Positions 30,031-37,064 of a DNA stretch of 38,718 nt are shown piece by piece. The position numbers and the translations under genes were made by a program. The notes under the pieces were generated by a model. It made no database searches. It worked only from the letters and a program-made list of their open reading frames with translations, and was not told where the DNA came from. Within the stretch, counting starts at the first letter, position 1. Every line of letters starts with the position of its first letter. Origin of the DNA: a virus; IMG/VR virus record IMGVR_UViG_3300050821_010846, positions 1 through 38,718 of that record. One strand, given 5' to 3'.

Positions 30031-30295
30031 AGAAGTCTAATATAAACTTATTGATTAGGTCATTAGATTCTCCCTTTGTCCAGTACACTTCTAGGAAGTT
30101 TAGCAAGTCTTCTTTCGTTATTTTTTTCTCTGCGGTTTCAGGATATAACAATACTCTAACCTTGTTTTGGTTATGTATGAGGCGGTTCATGCAGTTTTCG
30201 CATAAAACAAATTGCCAGAAATGATGTTCTATAAAATCGAATTGATATGGTTCGCTGCAAATTGTACAGATCTTTTTTGGTACTGAATAGGTCAT
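29699..30295 (-). CDS. Zinc-finger-like protein whose 3' half is antisense to the portal gene
   Basis: 198 residues. The first 90 lie in unique sequence: ICTICSEPYQF and LCENCMNRLIHN form a CxxC/CxxC knuckle, then a helical part (TKEDLLNFLEVYWTKG). Residues about 90-198 are encoded opposite the Gln-rich portal tail and are low-complexity (Leu/Ala/Ser), as expected of a mirror of Gln codons. The real protein may be functional only in its N-terminal part. Start overlaps the next gene's stop. Confidence 0.5.
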   Translation of the reverse strand: MTYSVPKKICTICSEPYQFDFIEHHFWQFVLCENCMNRLIHNQNKVRVLLYPETAEKKITKEDLLNFLEVYWTKGESNDLINKFILDFFKEFGKQQKPSGLVAAPAPVVSPASCALCLGYDDPFLLNATLVRCRAVLLASQLSAESDSNLTLEALLGFLQNLTSVQLTLAELAVLFQRKWLRQGESCSSAPSQEPDRT

Positions 30296-30738
30296 TTTTC
30301 CTCTGATGTGTTAGGTAGTGGCTTCCAATACGAGACTTTCCAAATATATCCATCTGTGCCATACCAATCTGGATCGATTGTTGAAATACCATCCCAGCAG
30401 CCTTCGAAAATATATCCAGGTGTATAAGCTGTCACTATTGTATCTTTCTCAGGCATCTGCTTGCGACAGTCAATCCAGCCCCTTTCTAATCTTTCTTTTT
30501 TCTGACACTCAATAGATCGCTTCTTATAGTCTTCTAATGATTCCCCTCGCATCCTATCACAGTAGCCGTTTTTCTCTAAGATTTCCTTGATTCTTTTAGT
30601 TACATCCTGACAGAAATCACAACGACACTTACTCCAGTGCTCATAACTTTTCTGTACGATTTCGACAGGATTCGTTTTCATAGAATGCCAGAATTCATCT
30701 GGAAATTGTTTATAGACCTTGTGTAGGTAAGAAGTCAT
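30292..30738 (-). CDS. DUF551-type protein with N-terminal Cys region
   Basis: 148 residues. The C-terminal 60 residues match the DUF551 pattern: GWIDCRKQMPEKDTIVTAYT, WDGI, then VSYWKPLPN (W-I-..-MP-...-V-...-Y/HW-PLP). The N-terminal part has CRCDFCQDVTKRIKEIL. DUF551 proteins are common accessory genes in phages, function unknown. Overlaps both neighbours. Confidence 0.65.
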   Translation of the reverse strand: MTSYLHKVYKQFPDEFWHSMKTNPVEIVQKSYEHWSKCRCDFCQDVTKRIKEILEKNGYCDRMRGESLEDYKKRSIECQKKERLERGWIDCRKQMPEKDTIVTAYTPGYIFEGCWDGISTIDPDWYGTDGYIWKVSYWKPLPNTSEEK

Positions 30739-31043
30739 TTATCCTCTGGACGTTCTACTGGTTCGCCATCTATGAAAATAAATCTTTCATTGATTATTTG
30801 AAGAAATTGTGTTTTTCCTTCTTCAGTTTCATACCATTCAGGAGGTTTTGGAAGCGGCATCCAGTGTGTGACCTCATTGTTTACAAATGGTGATTTCATC
30901 ATGAAAAGCGATCCAAATCCAAATATACTTCCATTTTTTAAAGGCCATATGTAGTCGGATATCCACATTATATTACCATCATAGACAAGATACTCTCCAT
31001 CTTTTTCAGGTAACGCATCTTTTACGCTTATCCAATCTGTCAT
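30735..31043 (-). CDS. DUF551 protein
   Basis: 102 residues in the standard layout: DWISVKDALPEKDGEYLVYD at the start, then VTHWMPLPKPPEW near residue 72. It is a paralogue of the domain in the next gene and possibly of the one at 32511. Function unknown; these proteins accumulate in accessory regions. Confidence 0.75.
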   Translation of the reverse strand: MTDWISVKDALPEKDGEYLVYDGNIMWISDYIWPLKNGSIFGFGSLFMMKSPFVNNEVTHWMPLPKPPEWYETEEGKTQFLQIINERFIFIDGEPVERPEDK

Positions 31044-31074
31044 TTTTCTGCCTTCAAAACCAAGTGTATTTTTG

Positions 31075-31365
31075 TCAAATCCTTTTCCATTTTGTTACAC
31101 CGAGTACATGTTCTGGACAATCTTCATAGGATGGTATATTCCACCGTTCACATACTGAATATTCTTTTAAAACAGAATGTTCTGGATCTTCTGGTAGCGA
31201 ATCTTTTAATCTATATTTATAGACATCGAACTTGAAAACAACCTCATGCCAGCCGGGTTCTTTCTCCATGTCTTTTTTGCAGCAGTATGTCTTGTGACCG
31301 AAGCAAAGGCAGCGCATTCCGTCATCTGGGAGTGTTTGTAAAACGCTATATTCTTTTTCGCTCAC
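31075..31365 (-). CDS. Cys-containing protein, paralogue of 26807-27166 (+)
   Basis: 96 residues: GMRCLCFGHKTYCCKKDMEK, PGWHEVVFKFDVYKYRLKDS, LPEDPEHSVLKEYSVCERW, then VLGVTKWKRI. Aligns over about 80 residues with the plus-strand protein, without its C-terminal knuckle. Two copies on opposite strands about 4 kb apart suggest recombination between small-gene islands. Confidence 0.6.
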   Translation of the reverse strand: MSEKEYSVLQTLPDDGMRCLCFGHKTYCCKKDMEKEPGWHEVVFKFDVYKYRLKDSLPEDPEHSVLKEYSVCERWNIPSYEDCPEHVLGVTKWKRI

Positions 31366-31565
31366 TGTCCCACCACATGAGATTTAAATATTTCCCTAAA
31401 ATACGCTGCTATATTGCTTGTCTCATGCTTCTTTCTTCCGGATACATACTGCCACGTGAACAAGTAGCAGACATCACACAGGCCTCGTGACTTATGGGGC
31501 CTGCCCTGGCACTTGCAATGCCTACAAGATTGATACCTACGACACCACAAGCCGTTTTTTATCAT
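31362..31565 (-). CDS. Cys-rich zinc-finger-like protein
   Basis: 67 residues with a compact Cys/His cluster (WCRRYQSCRHCKCQGRPHKS, then RGLCDVC) resembling a treble-clef finger. The stop overlaps the next start. No family recognised. Possibly DNA- or RNA-binding. Confidence 0.5.
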   Translation of the reverse strand: MIKNGLWCRRYQSCRHCKCQGRPHKSRGLCDVCYLFTWQYVSGRKKHETSNIAAYFREIFKSHVVGQ

Positions 31566-31568
31566 ACC

Positions 31569-32039
31569 TTAATCCTCACCATTTTGTGCGAATGGCTGTT
31601 TAAAATATTTAGTTCCCCAAGATACAACCAGTTCTTTGGCTTCTTCATTCATCCAGGTCTGTGCTACAGCTTCATGCAGATTGTAAGGTTCTCTTTCTCC
31701 ATTTTCATGTTCATGATAAGCAAGCTTACCTTCTGTTGGTTTAAGTCCTTTTTCATGAAGCTCGCACAGACCATCTTTCCAAAAAGTACACCCTTCTTCA
31801 GATGAAGGTATGAAAGGTGCAAATTTTCCTTCACTTCCCTTTAAAGCAGGGCAAATAATTGGTGTATCATTGGGAACTGCGCACCAGTAATCATGCATCA
31901 ATCTATCCCCATATCCGGCATCAATGAGACGTTTTATGTCTTCCGGAGTACCCCAACAAGGTCTTTGACACATACTTTTGCATATTTCGCAGGCGCATTC
32001 TGTAGGTTTAAGCACAGTAAGTGGGTTTTCGCTTTTCAT
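31569..32039 (-). CDS. Cys-cluster protein, YkgJ-like
   Basis: 156 residues. Cys pattern CACEICKSMCQRPCW near residue 15 and ICPAL, then GCTFWKDGLCELHEKGLKP near residue 83: this resembles the zinc- or iron-chelating YkgJ-type cluster (CxxCxxxC...PC ... C.l....C.lH..GlKP). The rest is an acidic C-terminal half. These clusters appear in many uncharacterised bacterial and phage proteins. Start overlaps the preceding stop (TGATG). Confidence 0.55.
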   Translation of the reverse strand: MKSENPLTVLKPTECACEICKSMCQRPCWGTPEDIKRLIDAGYGDRLMHDYWCAVPNDTPIICPALKGSEGKFAPFIPSSEEGCTFWKDGLCELHEKGLKPTEGKLAYHEHENGEREPYNLHEAVAQTWMNEEAKELVVSWGTKYFKQPFAQNGED

Positions 32040-32206
32040 CGCTTTGGCAAATCCTTTTCATAGGAGAGTTTTTCAAGCATCTGCAATCTGTTTTCCATTT
32101 GAGCCATACTTATAATAATTTCTGCTAAAAAATCTGCAAACTCGTCAGGATCTTTCATGATAAGCTTAATACCCTCTGAGGCTTTTTCTTTTAGTCGATC
32201 GCTCAT
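32036..32206 (-). CDS. Small helical protein, unknown
   Basis: 56 residues: SDRLKEKASEGIKLIMKDPD, then EFADFLAEIIISMAQMENRL. Charged amphipathic helices; linked by overlap to both neighbours. Unknown. Confidence 0.5.
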   Translation of the reverse strand: MSDRLKEKASEGIKLIMKDPDEFADFLAEIIISMAQMENRLQMLEKLSYEKDLPKR

Positions 32207-32514
32207 AAGTCCTCTGGGATATTTTGTAATATCTTGATTTCAGACTTCTTTTTTCTAGGTTTTTTTACTTTCGTCTGCAATTCTATAGCTTTTTTTAGTT
32301 CATCAAGTTTTACTGCATAAATTTCGAGCATTTTTGCATGATTTTCTTGTGATCTTTGAAATTCTCCAAGGAATATAGAGAGCTCTGTTATTTGTTCTCT
32401 TAGAGGTTTTTTATTAGGGAAAAATTCGCTAATAAATCTTTCAAATTTATGCTCTAATCTTCTTATATCACAAGTTAATCCGTATAAAAAAGAAGTCTGT
32501 TGATCTGGGATCAT
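32203..32514 (-). CDS. Coiled-coil protein, unknown
   Basis: 103 residues, helical throughout (LEHKFERFISEFFPNKKPLR, then EITEL-type heptads) with a basic patch (KVKKPRKKKSEIK) near the end. Overlaps both neighbours. Could be a small DNA-bridging protein by charge; unproven. Confidence 0.45.
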   Translation of the reverse strand: MIPDQQTSFLYGLTCDIRRLEHKFERFISEFFPNKKPLREQITELSIFLGEFQRSQENHAKMLEIYAVKLDELKKAIELQTKVKKPRKKKSEIKILQNIPEDL

Positions 32515-32708
32515 AAGTCCTCTATTGGTGGAAGTTCAATCCATTTCATCACGATGCCACCGCCTTTCCATACAAACTCACCGAAAGCATTCACGAAGCC
32601 CTCATCGAAATCGTATTGAGGATCTGTCAATCCTGATTCATCTATATGCTGTTTCACGCAGAGAACACGCTCATGGCAACGAGGTCTTTCTTGATTTTTC
32701 CATATCAT
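32511..32708 (-). CDS. Small DUF551-like protein
   Basis: 65 residues: QERPRCHERVLCVKQHIDES, then VMKWIELPP at the C-terminus. The RP..hERVLCV and W..LPP ends resemble a shortened DUF551 domain, so this may be a third member of that family in the island. Weak similarity only. Confidence 0.45.
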   Translation of the reverse strand: MIWKNQERPRCHERVLCVKQHIDESGLTDPQYDFDEGFVNAFGEFVWKGGGIVMKWIELPPIEDL

Positions 32709-32866
32709 TTCTTAGACCTTTTTATTATTTCTATGATAGATTTATTTATATCTGAAAGTGTCTTGACTGATTGTTCAATTAAACAGATCCGTTTAATAAT
32801 AAAATGCATTCTCATGAAAACAAATAAGAATAAAATAAAACTTGCTACAATAAATATCAAAATCAT
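32705..32866 (-). CDS. Small membrane protein with one N-terminal helix
   Basis: 53 residues from the ATG at 32866, which overlaps the regulator's stop (TGATG). Strong hydrophobic helix (MILIFIVASFILFLFVFMRM) then a basic/acidic helical tail (LIEQSVKTLSDINKSIIEII). Small inner-membrane proteins in accessory islands often block superinfection; nothing more specific can be said. Confidence 0.5.
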   Translation of the reverse strand: MILIFIVASFILFLFVFMRMHFIIKRICLIEQSVKTLSDINKSIIEIIKRSKK

Positions 32867-33075
32867 TTTTTTACCTGACTCAGAAACTGTTCCCAGTCTT
32901 CTGTTTGAAAGAACTGAGCGAATCTTCGTGCCCATAGCTCGCCTATTGGTTTGTTACCGTACTCCACGGCAGCTATCATAGCAGCAGAGCATCCTAGGGC
33001 TTTTGCGAACTCTTTTGAGGATATTCCGCGCTCTTTACGCATCTTTCTCAGAACTGACGGCTTGCTTGGTTCCAT
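32863..33075 (-). CDS. XRE-family HTH regulator
   Basis: 70 residues: SVLRKMRKERGISSKEFAKA, then LGCSAAMIAAVEYGNKPIGE. Helix 2 is SSKEFAKALG and the recognition helix is SAAMIAAVEYGNKP, the usual Cro/CI pattern. It probably controls the island in which it lies. A second regulator, unrelated in sequence, is at 20649. Confidence 0.7.
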   Translation of the reverse strand: MEPSKPSVLRKMRKERGISSKEFAKALGCSAAMIAAVEYGNKPIGELWARRFAQFFQTEDWEQFLSQVKK

Positions 33076-33084
33076 TTGACTCCT

Positions 33085-33351
33085 TTACTTATCGTCTATT
33101 AGGCTCACTGCATCAAAGAAAAGACAGGGTTTGCCGTCTTTATCAGCGAATTGCTTCGCTCCTTTTTTGCTGGCTTCATCCAGGATATGGTCTTTAAGGT
33201 TGTCGGTTATATTTGCTGACAGTATCCCAAGCATTAAAATAAGATCTTGCTTTCTCAGCATTGCATCCAGTACTACGAATTTTTCATTCTTCTTAAAGAT
33301 GACACACGAATATTGATGCCCTTCAATTGTGAAGCCGTTTAATTCATTCAT
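33085..33351 (-). CDS. Small protein, unknown
   Basis: 88 residues: beta-rich start (FTIEGHQYSCVIFKKNEKFV), a hydrophobic stretch (DLILMLGILSANITDN), then DEASKKGAKQFADKDGKPCL. No family recognised. Overlaps the upstream gene's stop. Confidence 0.45.
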   Translation of the reverse strand: MNELNGFTIEGHQYSCVIFKKNEKFVVLDAMLRKQDLILMLGILSANITDNLKDHILDEASKKGAKQFADKDGKPCLFFDAVSLIDDK

Positions 33352-33761
33352 AGGTCCTTTAGTACGTTTTTTGATGATTGGAGAATAAGACTCATTTTAT
33401 GTAAACAATGGTAATGTGCTTTCTGCAGCTCATCTTCTAGTGCATCAATCTGTGCATTTCTCATACTAAGCACAGCTTTTTTACATCTTTTTCTATAGTT
33501 ATTCTCGATTCTTTCGCATCGATTAGTCATTTCTTGTATAGGCAGTATCCTTAGAGACCCATTTTTGCATTTACAGAAAAATCCTTGTTCCTCTATATAA
33601 TCTTTTAATTTTAATAACGGATTAAGGAAATTCCACGGATTTCTAGGATCTTCTTTGCAACCTATTTCATTTTCTAAGACACTCTTTTCTATAAATTTTC
33701 CATAACCAATGAGACCTTTCTCATTTAACTTGTAATAAATGTACTCTTCGTCAATATCCAT
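33348..33761 (-). CDS. Unidentified protein after the pentamer-repeat leader
   Basis: 137 residues from the ATG with AGAGGA upstream. Features: YIYYKLNEKGLIGYGKFIEK near the start, a Cys pair (FFCKCKNGSLRIL) and a helical, basic C-terminal half (CERIENNYRKRCKKAVLSMR). Its leader is a 60-base pentamer array, so expression may depend on that element. Confidence 0.45.
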   Translation of the reverse strand: MDIDEEYIYYKLNEKGLIGYGKFIEKSVLENEIGCKEDPRNPWNFLNPLLKLKDYIEEQGFFCKCKNGSLRILPIQEMTNRCERIENNYRKRCKKAVLSMRNAQIDALEDELQKAHYHCLHKMSLILQSSKNVLKDL

Positions 33762-33789
33762 AAATCCTCTTGTAATAAAAAAAAATAAA

Positions 33790-33849
33790 CCTAACATAAC
33801 CTAACGCAACCAAACACAACCTAACGAAACGAAACGCAACGCAACCTAA
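33790..33849 (-). repeat. Twelve-unit degenerate pentamer array
   Basis: Plus-strand units read CCTAA, CATAA, CCTAA, CGCAA, CCAAA, CACAA, CCTAA, CGAAA, CGAAA, CGCAA, CGCAA, CCTAA: always C-N-N-A-A, exactly in register for 60 bases. On the minus strand this is TTNNG, with four TTAGG units. It lies between a RAMP-like gene and the gene it precedes, next to A/T-runs. Confidence 0.85.
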
Positions 33850-33854
33850 ATAAA

Positions 33855-34475
33855 TTATTTAATCTCTTTTATACTTTCTAACGTAAATCTTCCGTAATTT
33901 CCAGTAACTTTTTGAGGTCTTAATTCAAGAACTCCTTTTTCAAAACCAGCTTTTTCAATAAGTTGTGCAAATACCTCGGGATTGAAAGATAATGTATTAA
34001 GAAATACATCAAATTTTACCTCCCATTTAGGAAAAATAGGACGTGTTCTCATGATTTTTGACCTACCTACATTTACAGGACTTATGTGTACATGAACTTT
34101 CCCTTTTTTCCCTTCAATATTCCAAAGATCTTCGGGTGTTGTTTTTTCATATCCAATGAGAGATGGTCCAAAAACAGAATCGATGGTAATACCAGAGCAA
34201 AATTTTGTTTTTTTGTCATCTTTTGCAGCCGCTTTGATAGACCCCATAATCGCTCTAGCAGGAAGGTAAATGCCTACAGATTCTTCATAATAGATCCCTA
34301 AAAGGAATTCTATTTTTGAAGCTGCTGAATGATGGTCATCAGTTTTTTTCCCTCTTTCTGTGATTTGCTTAAGTTTTTTTACCAATGGATGAAATGGATC
34401 AGCTCCTTGATCGTTATGCATTATCAATGGTGAAAGGCTTTTCAGATGTATGTTGAACTTCTTTAGTGTTTCCAT
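33855..34475 (-). CDS. Conserved phage protein with RAMP (Cas7-like) features
   Basis: 206 residues from the ATG with GGAG upstream. Motifs: FNIHLKSLSPLIMHND at the N-terminus, VGIYLPARAIMGSIKAAAKD near residue 75, IMRTRPIFPKWEVKFDVFLN near residue 140, and a C-terminal VTGNYGRFTLESI. Phages widely encode proteins with this order. The spl-i..., ipg..ikGa-like and G.GRF elements resemble RAMP-superfamily proteins, which bind RNA in CRISPR effector complexes. No catalytic residues stand out. First gene of the inverted island. Confidence 0.55.
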   Translation of the reverse strand: METLKKFNIHLKSLSPLIMHNDQGADPFHPLVKKLKQITERGKKTDDHHSAASKIEFLLGIYYEESVGIYLPARAIMGSIKAAAKDDKKTKFCSGITIDSVFGPSLIGYEKTTPEDLWNIEGKKGKVHVHISPVNVGRSKIMRTRPIFPKWEVKFDVFLNTLSFNPEVFAQLIEKAGFEKGVLELRPQKVTGNYGRFTLESIKEIK

Positions 34476-34602
34476 GTGTTCTCCTAAAAATACCACTGTG
34501 CAACATTTATGTGATTTAATCAAGAAATATGTTTTCCCCCTTGCGAAATACTCATTCTTGATGTTTAATATGGAAATATATAAATCCATTCAAGGAGGAT
34601 GT

Positions 34603-34677
34603 ATGAGCGTACCAAAGCCAGGACAACCACAACAACCAAAACCCCCTAAAAGTGCTCCAGGATCAGGAGGCAAGTAA
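34603..34677 (+). CDS. Proline-rich micropeptide with strong ribosome site
   Basis: 24 residues (MSVPKPGQPQQPKPPKSAPG, then SGGK), preceded by AAGGAGGATGT, one of the best Shine-Dalgarno sites in the window, and overlapping the next start (TAATG). It may couple translation of the following virion gene. Proline-rich like the microproteins at 24760-26374 but without Trp. Upstream, 34476-34602 holds the divergent leader of the island; no clear promoter pair. Confidence 0.5.
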   Translation: MSVPKPGQPQQPKPPKSAPGSGGK

Positions 34678-34988
34678 TGTCTTTCAATTTCCTAGACCAA
34701 GGCTTTATGCCTGAAGAATCCTATTCAAGAAGGCTTGACAGACGCGTTGCTATGGATGAATACCCATACGGGTATGGAGCTATGGAACCAGCAGCAGGGC
34801 ATGTTAACCAAGGCCTCTTGAACGATCATTATAAGAATGAGCCTCTAAGACCTCAAGGACTTCCTTGGCAGTATGACCAGCATGACAGTGCTCCTCATGT
34901 TCCTCGCACTAGCGCTCAAATGGGAAGCTTTCCTAAGTCTGAAGTAAAGGGTGCTTACCAAGCTAAAGGAAAACTCAAAGGGTATTAA
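34677..34988 (+). CDS. Tyr/Pro-rich protein near the scaffold, unknown
   Basis: 103 residues: YSRRLDRRVAMDEYPYGYGA, then DSAPHVPRTSAQMGSF and a basic end (EVKGAYQAKGKLKGY). Low order expected. The head-operon position and the basic/aromatic make-up suggest an internal head protein. Unknown. Confidence 0.45.
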   Translation: MSFNFLDQGFMPEESYSRRLDRRVAMDEYPYGYGAMEPAAGHVNQGLLNDHYKNEPLRPQGLPWQYDQHDSAPHVPRTSAQMGSFPKSEVKGAYQAKGKLKGY

Positions 34989-35125
34989 TGCCAGCACGAC
35001 TGAACGATCAGAAGCCAAAGCCTAGGCTTGGAAATGACAAAAACTTACACGGAAAAACTTCCGTTGATAATGCAGGAGGCGCTAACCCGCCCACTGTAAA
35101 TCCTTCGAAGAAAAAGAGGAAATAG
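34988..35125 (+). CDS. Small basic protein, unknown
   Basis: 45 residues: PARLNDQKPKPRLGNDKNLH, then GGANPPTVNPSKKKRK. ATG overlaps the previous stop (TAATG). Basic, Pro/Asn-rich, no structure predicted. Confidence 0.45.
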   Translation: MPARLNDQKPKPRLGNDKNLHGKTSVDNAGGANPPTVNPSKKKRK

Positions 35126-35126
35126 T

Positions 35127-35432
35127 ATGCCAAAACATATGCATCATTCGAAATTACACGGTTCAGGAATGATGGGCTCAGAGTCACGAGATTCTGGCAA
35201 GCCACGTCATGGAACCTATACAGATATGGTAGATGAGCCGCATCACCAGAAGATCCATAAGGGTCATGTATCAGCATCAGCTGATCTAGGCATGATGAAG
35301 TGCTGTGCTGACTTTAAAGAGGAAGCAGCAGATCAGGCATGGGGACAATCCGGAAAAGACGGACTAATGAGAGACGAAGCAAAGATCCGCTCTCAGTTTC
35401 GCCCTGCTTACAGTGATGATACAGGCTATTAA
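35127..35432 (+). CDS. His/Met-rich protein, unknown
   Basis: 101 residues; the first 50 are rich in His and Met (PKHMHHSKLHGSGMMGSESR, then MVDEPHHQKIHKGH), a metal-binding look; the rest is acidic/basic helical with a CC pair (LGMMKCCADFKEE). Two bases after the previous stop. Function unknown; metal binding is only suggested by composition. Confidence 0.5.
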   Translation: MPKHMHHSKLHGSGMMGSESRDSGKPRHGTYTDMVDEPHHQKIHKGHVSASADLGMMKCCADFKEEAADQAWGQSGKDGLMRDEAKIRSQFRPAYSDDTGY

Positions 35433-35434
35433 TC

Positions 35435-35830
35435 ATGACTGAAACCTTGGGAGAAGTTAGAGATTCCATGGCTATGGATTGCTGGAATCTCGTAGAGCGA
35501 ATAGTCAACGAAAGGAAGTCAGATGTAAAGCCGTTTTACATTGTCTTTGCTGCAAAGCCAGATCCTGCTCTTAACGGAGCAACGCTCAATGGGAACTTTA
35601 CAGCAGGTGGTATACGGCAGACATTTAGACTTTCATACGAAAGACCGCAGCTTATCCTAGGTCAGCTTGTATGGTATGTCAATAATCCAATGGGGATATT
35701 TCAATTCGTTCCTGATTTATCCGCTCCATATGACGTGCCTCTTAATCCACAATACATGTCCGATCGCAAAGAAGATCAGGCGCCAAGTGTTATGGAAAAA
35801 GGACAACAGATGAACGTTTTACTTTCCTAA
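35435..35830 (+). CDS. Unidentified head-region protein
   Basis: 131 residues. Beta-rich core: FYIVFAAKPDPALNGATLNG, IRQTFRLSYERPQLILGQLV, then WYVNNPMGIFQFVPDLSAPY. The 5' part contains palindrome copy 4. Directly upstream of the scaffold gene with a 38-base gap, so a minor head or assembly protein is likely. No family recognised. Confidence 0.5.
   Translation: MTETLGEVRDSMAMDCWNLVERIVNERKSDVKPFYIVFAAKPDPALNGATLNGNFTAGGIRQTFRLSYERPQLILGQLVWYVNNPMGIFQFVPDLSAPYDVPLNPQYMSDRKEDQAPSVMEKGQQMNVLLS
35523..35541. repeat. Dispersed palindrome, copy 4 (imperfect 9+1+9)
   Basis: ATGTAAAGC-C-GTTTTACAT, with one mismatched pair, inside the head-region gene before the scaffold. Confidence 0.6.
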
Positions 35831-35868
35831 ATTAAAGCTGTAGAGGTGTTCGCTACACCAGGGATAAC

Positions 35869-36687
35869 ATGACAATTTACGATCAAGATTATCTTGCAGA
35901 ACTCAAAATGCAAGATGAATATCAAACAACGGGCGTAGGGGATCCAGCCGCCGTGGATCAGGAAGCAGTGGCTTCACAGAACACTGAAAACCAAATTGCC
36001 GACACCGACAATATGGTCGATACGGCATCTGAAGATGGGTCTGCGGACGCTAGCAATCCGATAGAAATTCCTTCAGATAAAGAAATGAATTTCAGAGCTC
36101 TTCGTGAAGAACTCGCATCAATAAAAACAGAGAAGGAAAGACTAGCTCAAGAAATTGAAGGTATAAAACGCGCCCAAGTGCAACGTCAACCTGAGTCGCC
36201 TCGTAAGCGTGCTATCGATGAAATCAGCAATGATGACCTCGTAACAGGTGCACAATTCAAGCAAATCATGCAAGAGCGTGAAGCTGAATACCAGCTCATG
36301 ATGGGTGAACTTCAAGCAAAGGCCAAGTATTCCGATTACGACGAGGTGACTGCTAAGTATGGCGTCCCTCTTATTGAACAAGAACCTGATCTCGCGCAAG
36401 GATTTCTAGCCGCTCCCAACAAAGCCAACTACCTATACAAGATAGGCCGTATGGCAAAGCAAGAAGCTGATTACCAGCGCATGCTTCAAGAGCAGCAAAG
36501 ACCACAGGAAGTAGAGCCACCGCAACCTTCAGTGAAGGCACAGCGTATGATAGAGAATGCAAAGAAGCCAGGGACGCTTTCCAACGCTGTTGGAGGAAGC
36601 TCCCAGATGTCTCAAGCAGACTACATAGCTTCAATGACGGATGCAGAATTCTACGCCTATGTTCAGAAAAACCTAGCTGAGGTCTAA
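35869..36687 (+). CDS. Scaffold protein
   Basis: 272 residues (P22 gp8 has 303), just before the coat gene as in other P22-like phages. Acidic disordered N-terminus (YQTTGVGDPAAVDQEAVASQ), a coiled coil (REELASIKTEKERLAQEIEG) near residues 75-100, a helical middle, and a C-terminal helix (SQADYIASMTDAEFYAYVQK) that fits the coat-binding end. It would direct procapsid assembly and then leave the head. Confidence 0.75.
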   Translation: MTIYDQDYLAELKMQDEYQTTGVGDPAAVDQEAVASQNTENQIADTDNMVDTASEDGSADASNPIEIPSDKEMNFRALREELASIKTEKERLAQEIEGIKRAQVQRQPESPRKRAIDEISNDDLVTGAQFKQIMQEREAEYQLMMGELQAKAKYSDYDEVTAKYGVPLIEQEPDLAQGFLAAPNKANYLYKIGRMAKQEADYQRMLQEQQRPQEVEPPQPSVKAQRMIENAKKPGTLSNAVGGSSQMSQADYIASMTDAEFYAYVQKNLAEV

Positions 36688-36703
36688 ATAATGAGACCTT
36701 TAA

Positions 36704-36902
36704 ATGGCAATTACAACATTAACCCAATTGCCTCCAGAGGTGCGAACATATTTCGATAGAATGTTGCTTACGCTCGCAAGACCGTACTTCATCTACGACC
36801 TGTTCGCACAGAAGAGGCAGATCCCGCTCAACAGTGGTGATCAGATGGTTTTTCGCCGCTACGGGACGCTCTCAGCAGCGACAATACCGCTCACAGATGG
36901 GC
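36704..36902 (+). CDS. Major capsid protein, exon 1
   Basis: First 66 residues plus one base: ITTLTQLPPEVRTYFDRMLL, KRQIPLNSGDQMVFRRYGTL, then IPLTDG. This is the N-terminus of the N4-gp56/P22-coat type capsid family. The exon stops after C36902, where AGATGGGC (36895-36902) pairs with ACCCATCT (36914-36921) as P1 of a group I intron, with a C-A pair at the splice site. Joining to 38053 gives codon CAA and the family-typical LTDG-QTPSGDQLSVTD. Read through without splicing, the frame ends at 36961. Confidence 0.8.
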
Positions 36903-37064
36903 AAGGATGCATTACCCATCTAAAATCAGACCTGATTGACTTGGAACTCCTGGCTGCTTAACCTGCAGAGGACGACAAGGCGGAACCCGCAAGGGACCGT
37001 GACAGACTAAGGCGGTTAGACATCTATTTAAAGTAAATAGATGAAGCGATAGTCGAATCTGCAG

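Noticed and set aside
33790-33849. CRISPR array
   Set aside because: Units are only five bases with no spacers, so it is a tandem repeat and not CRISPR.
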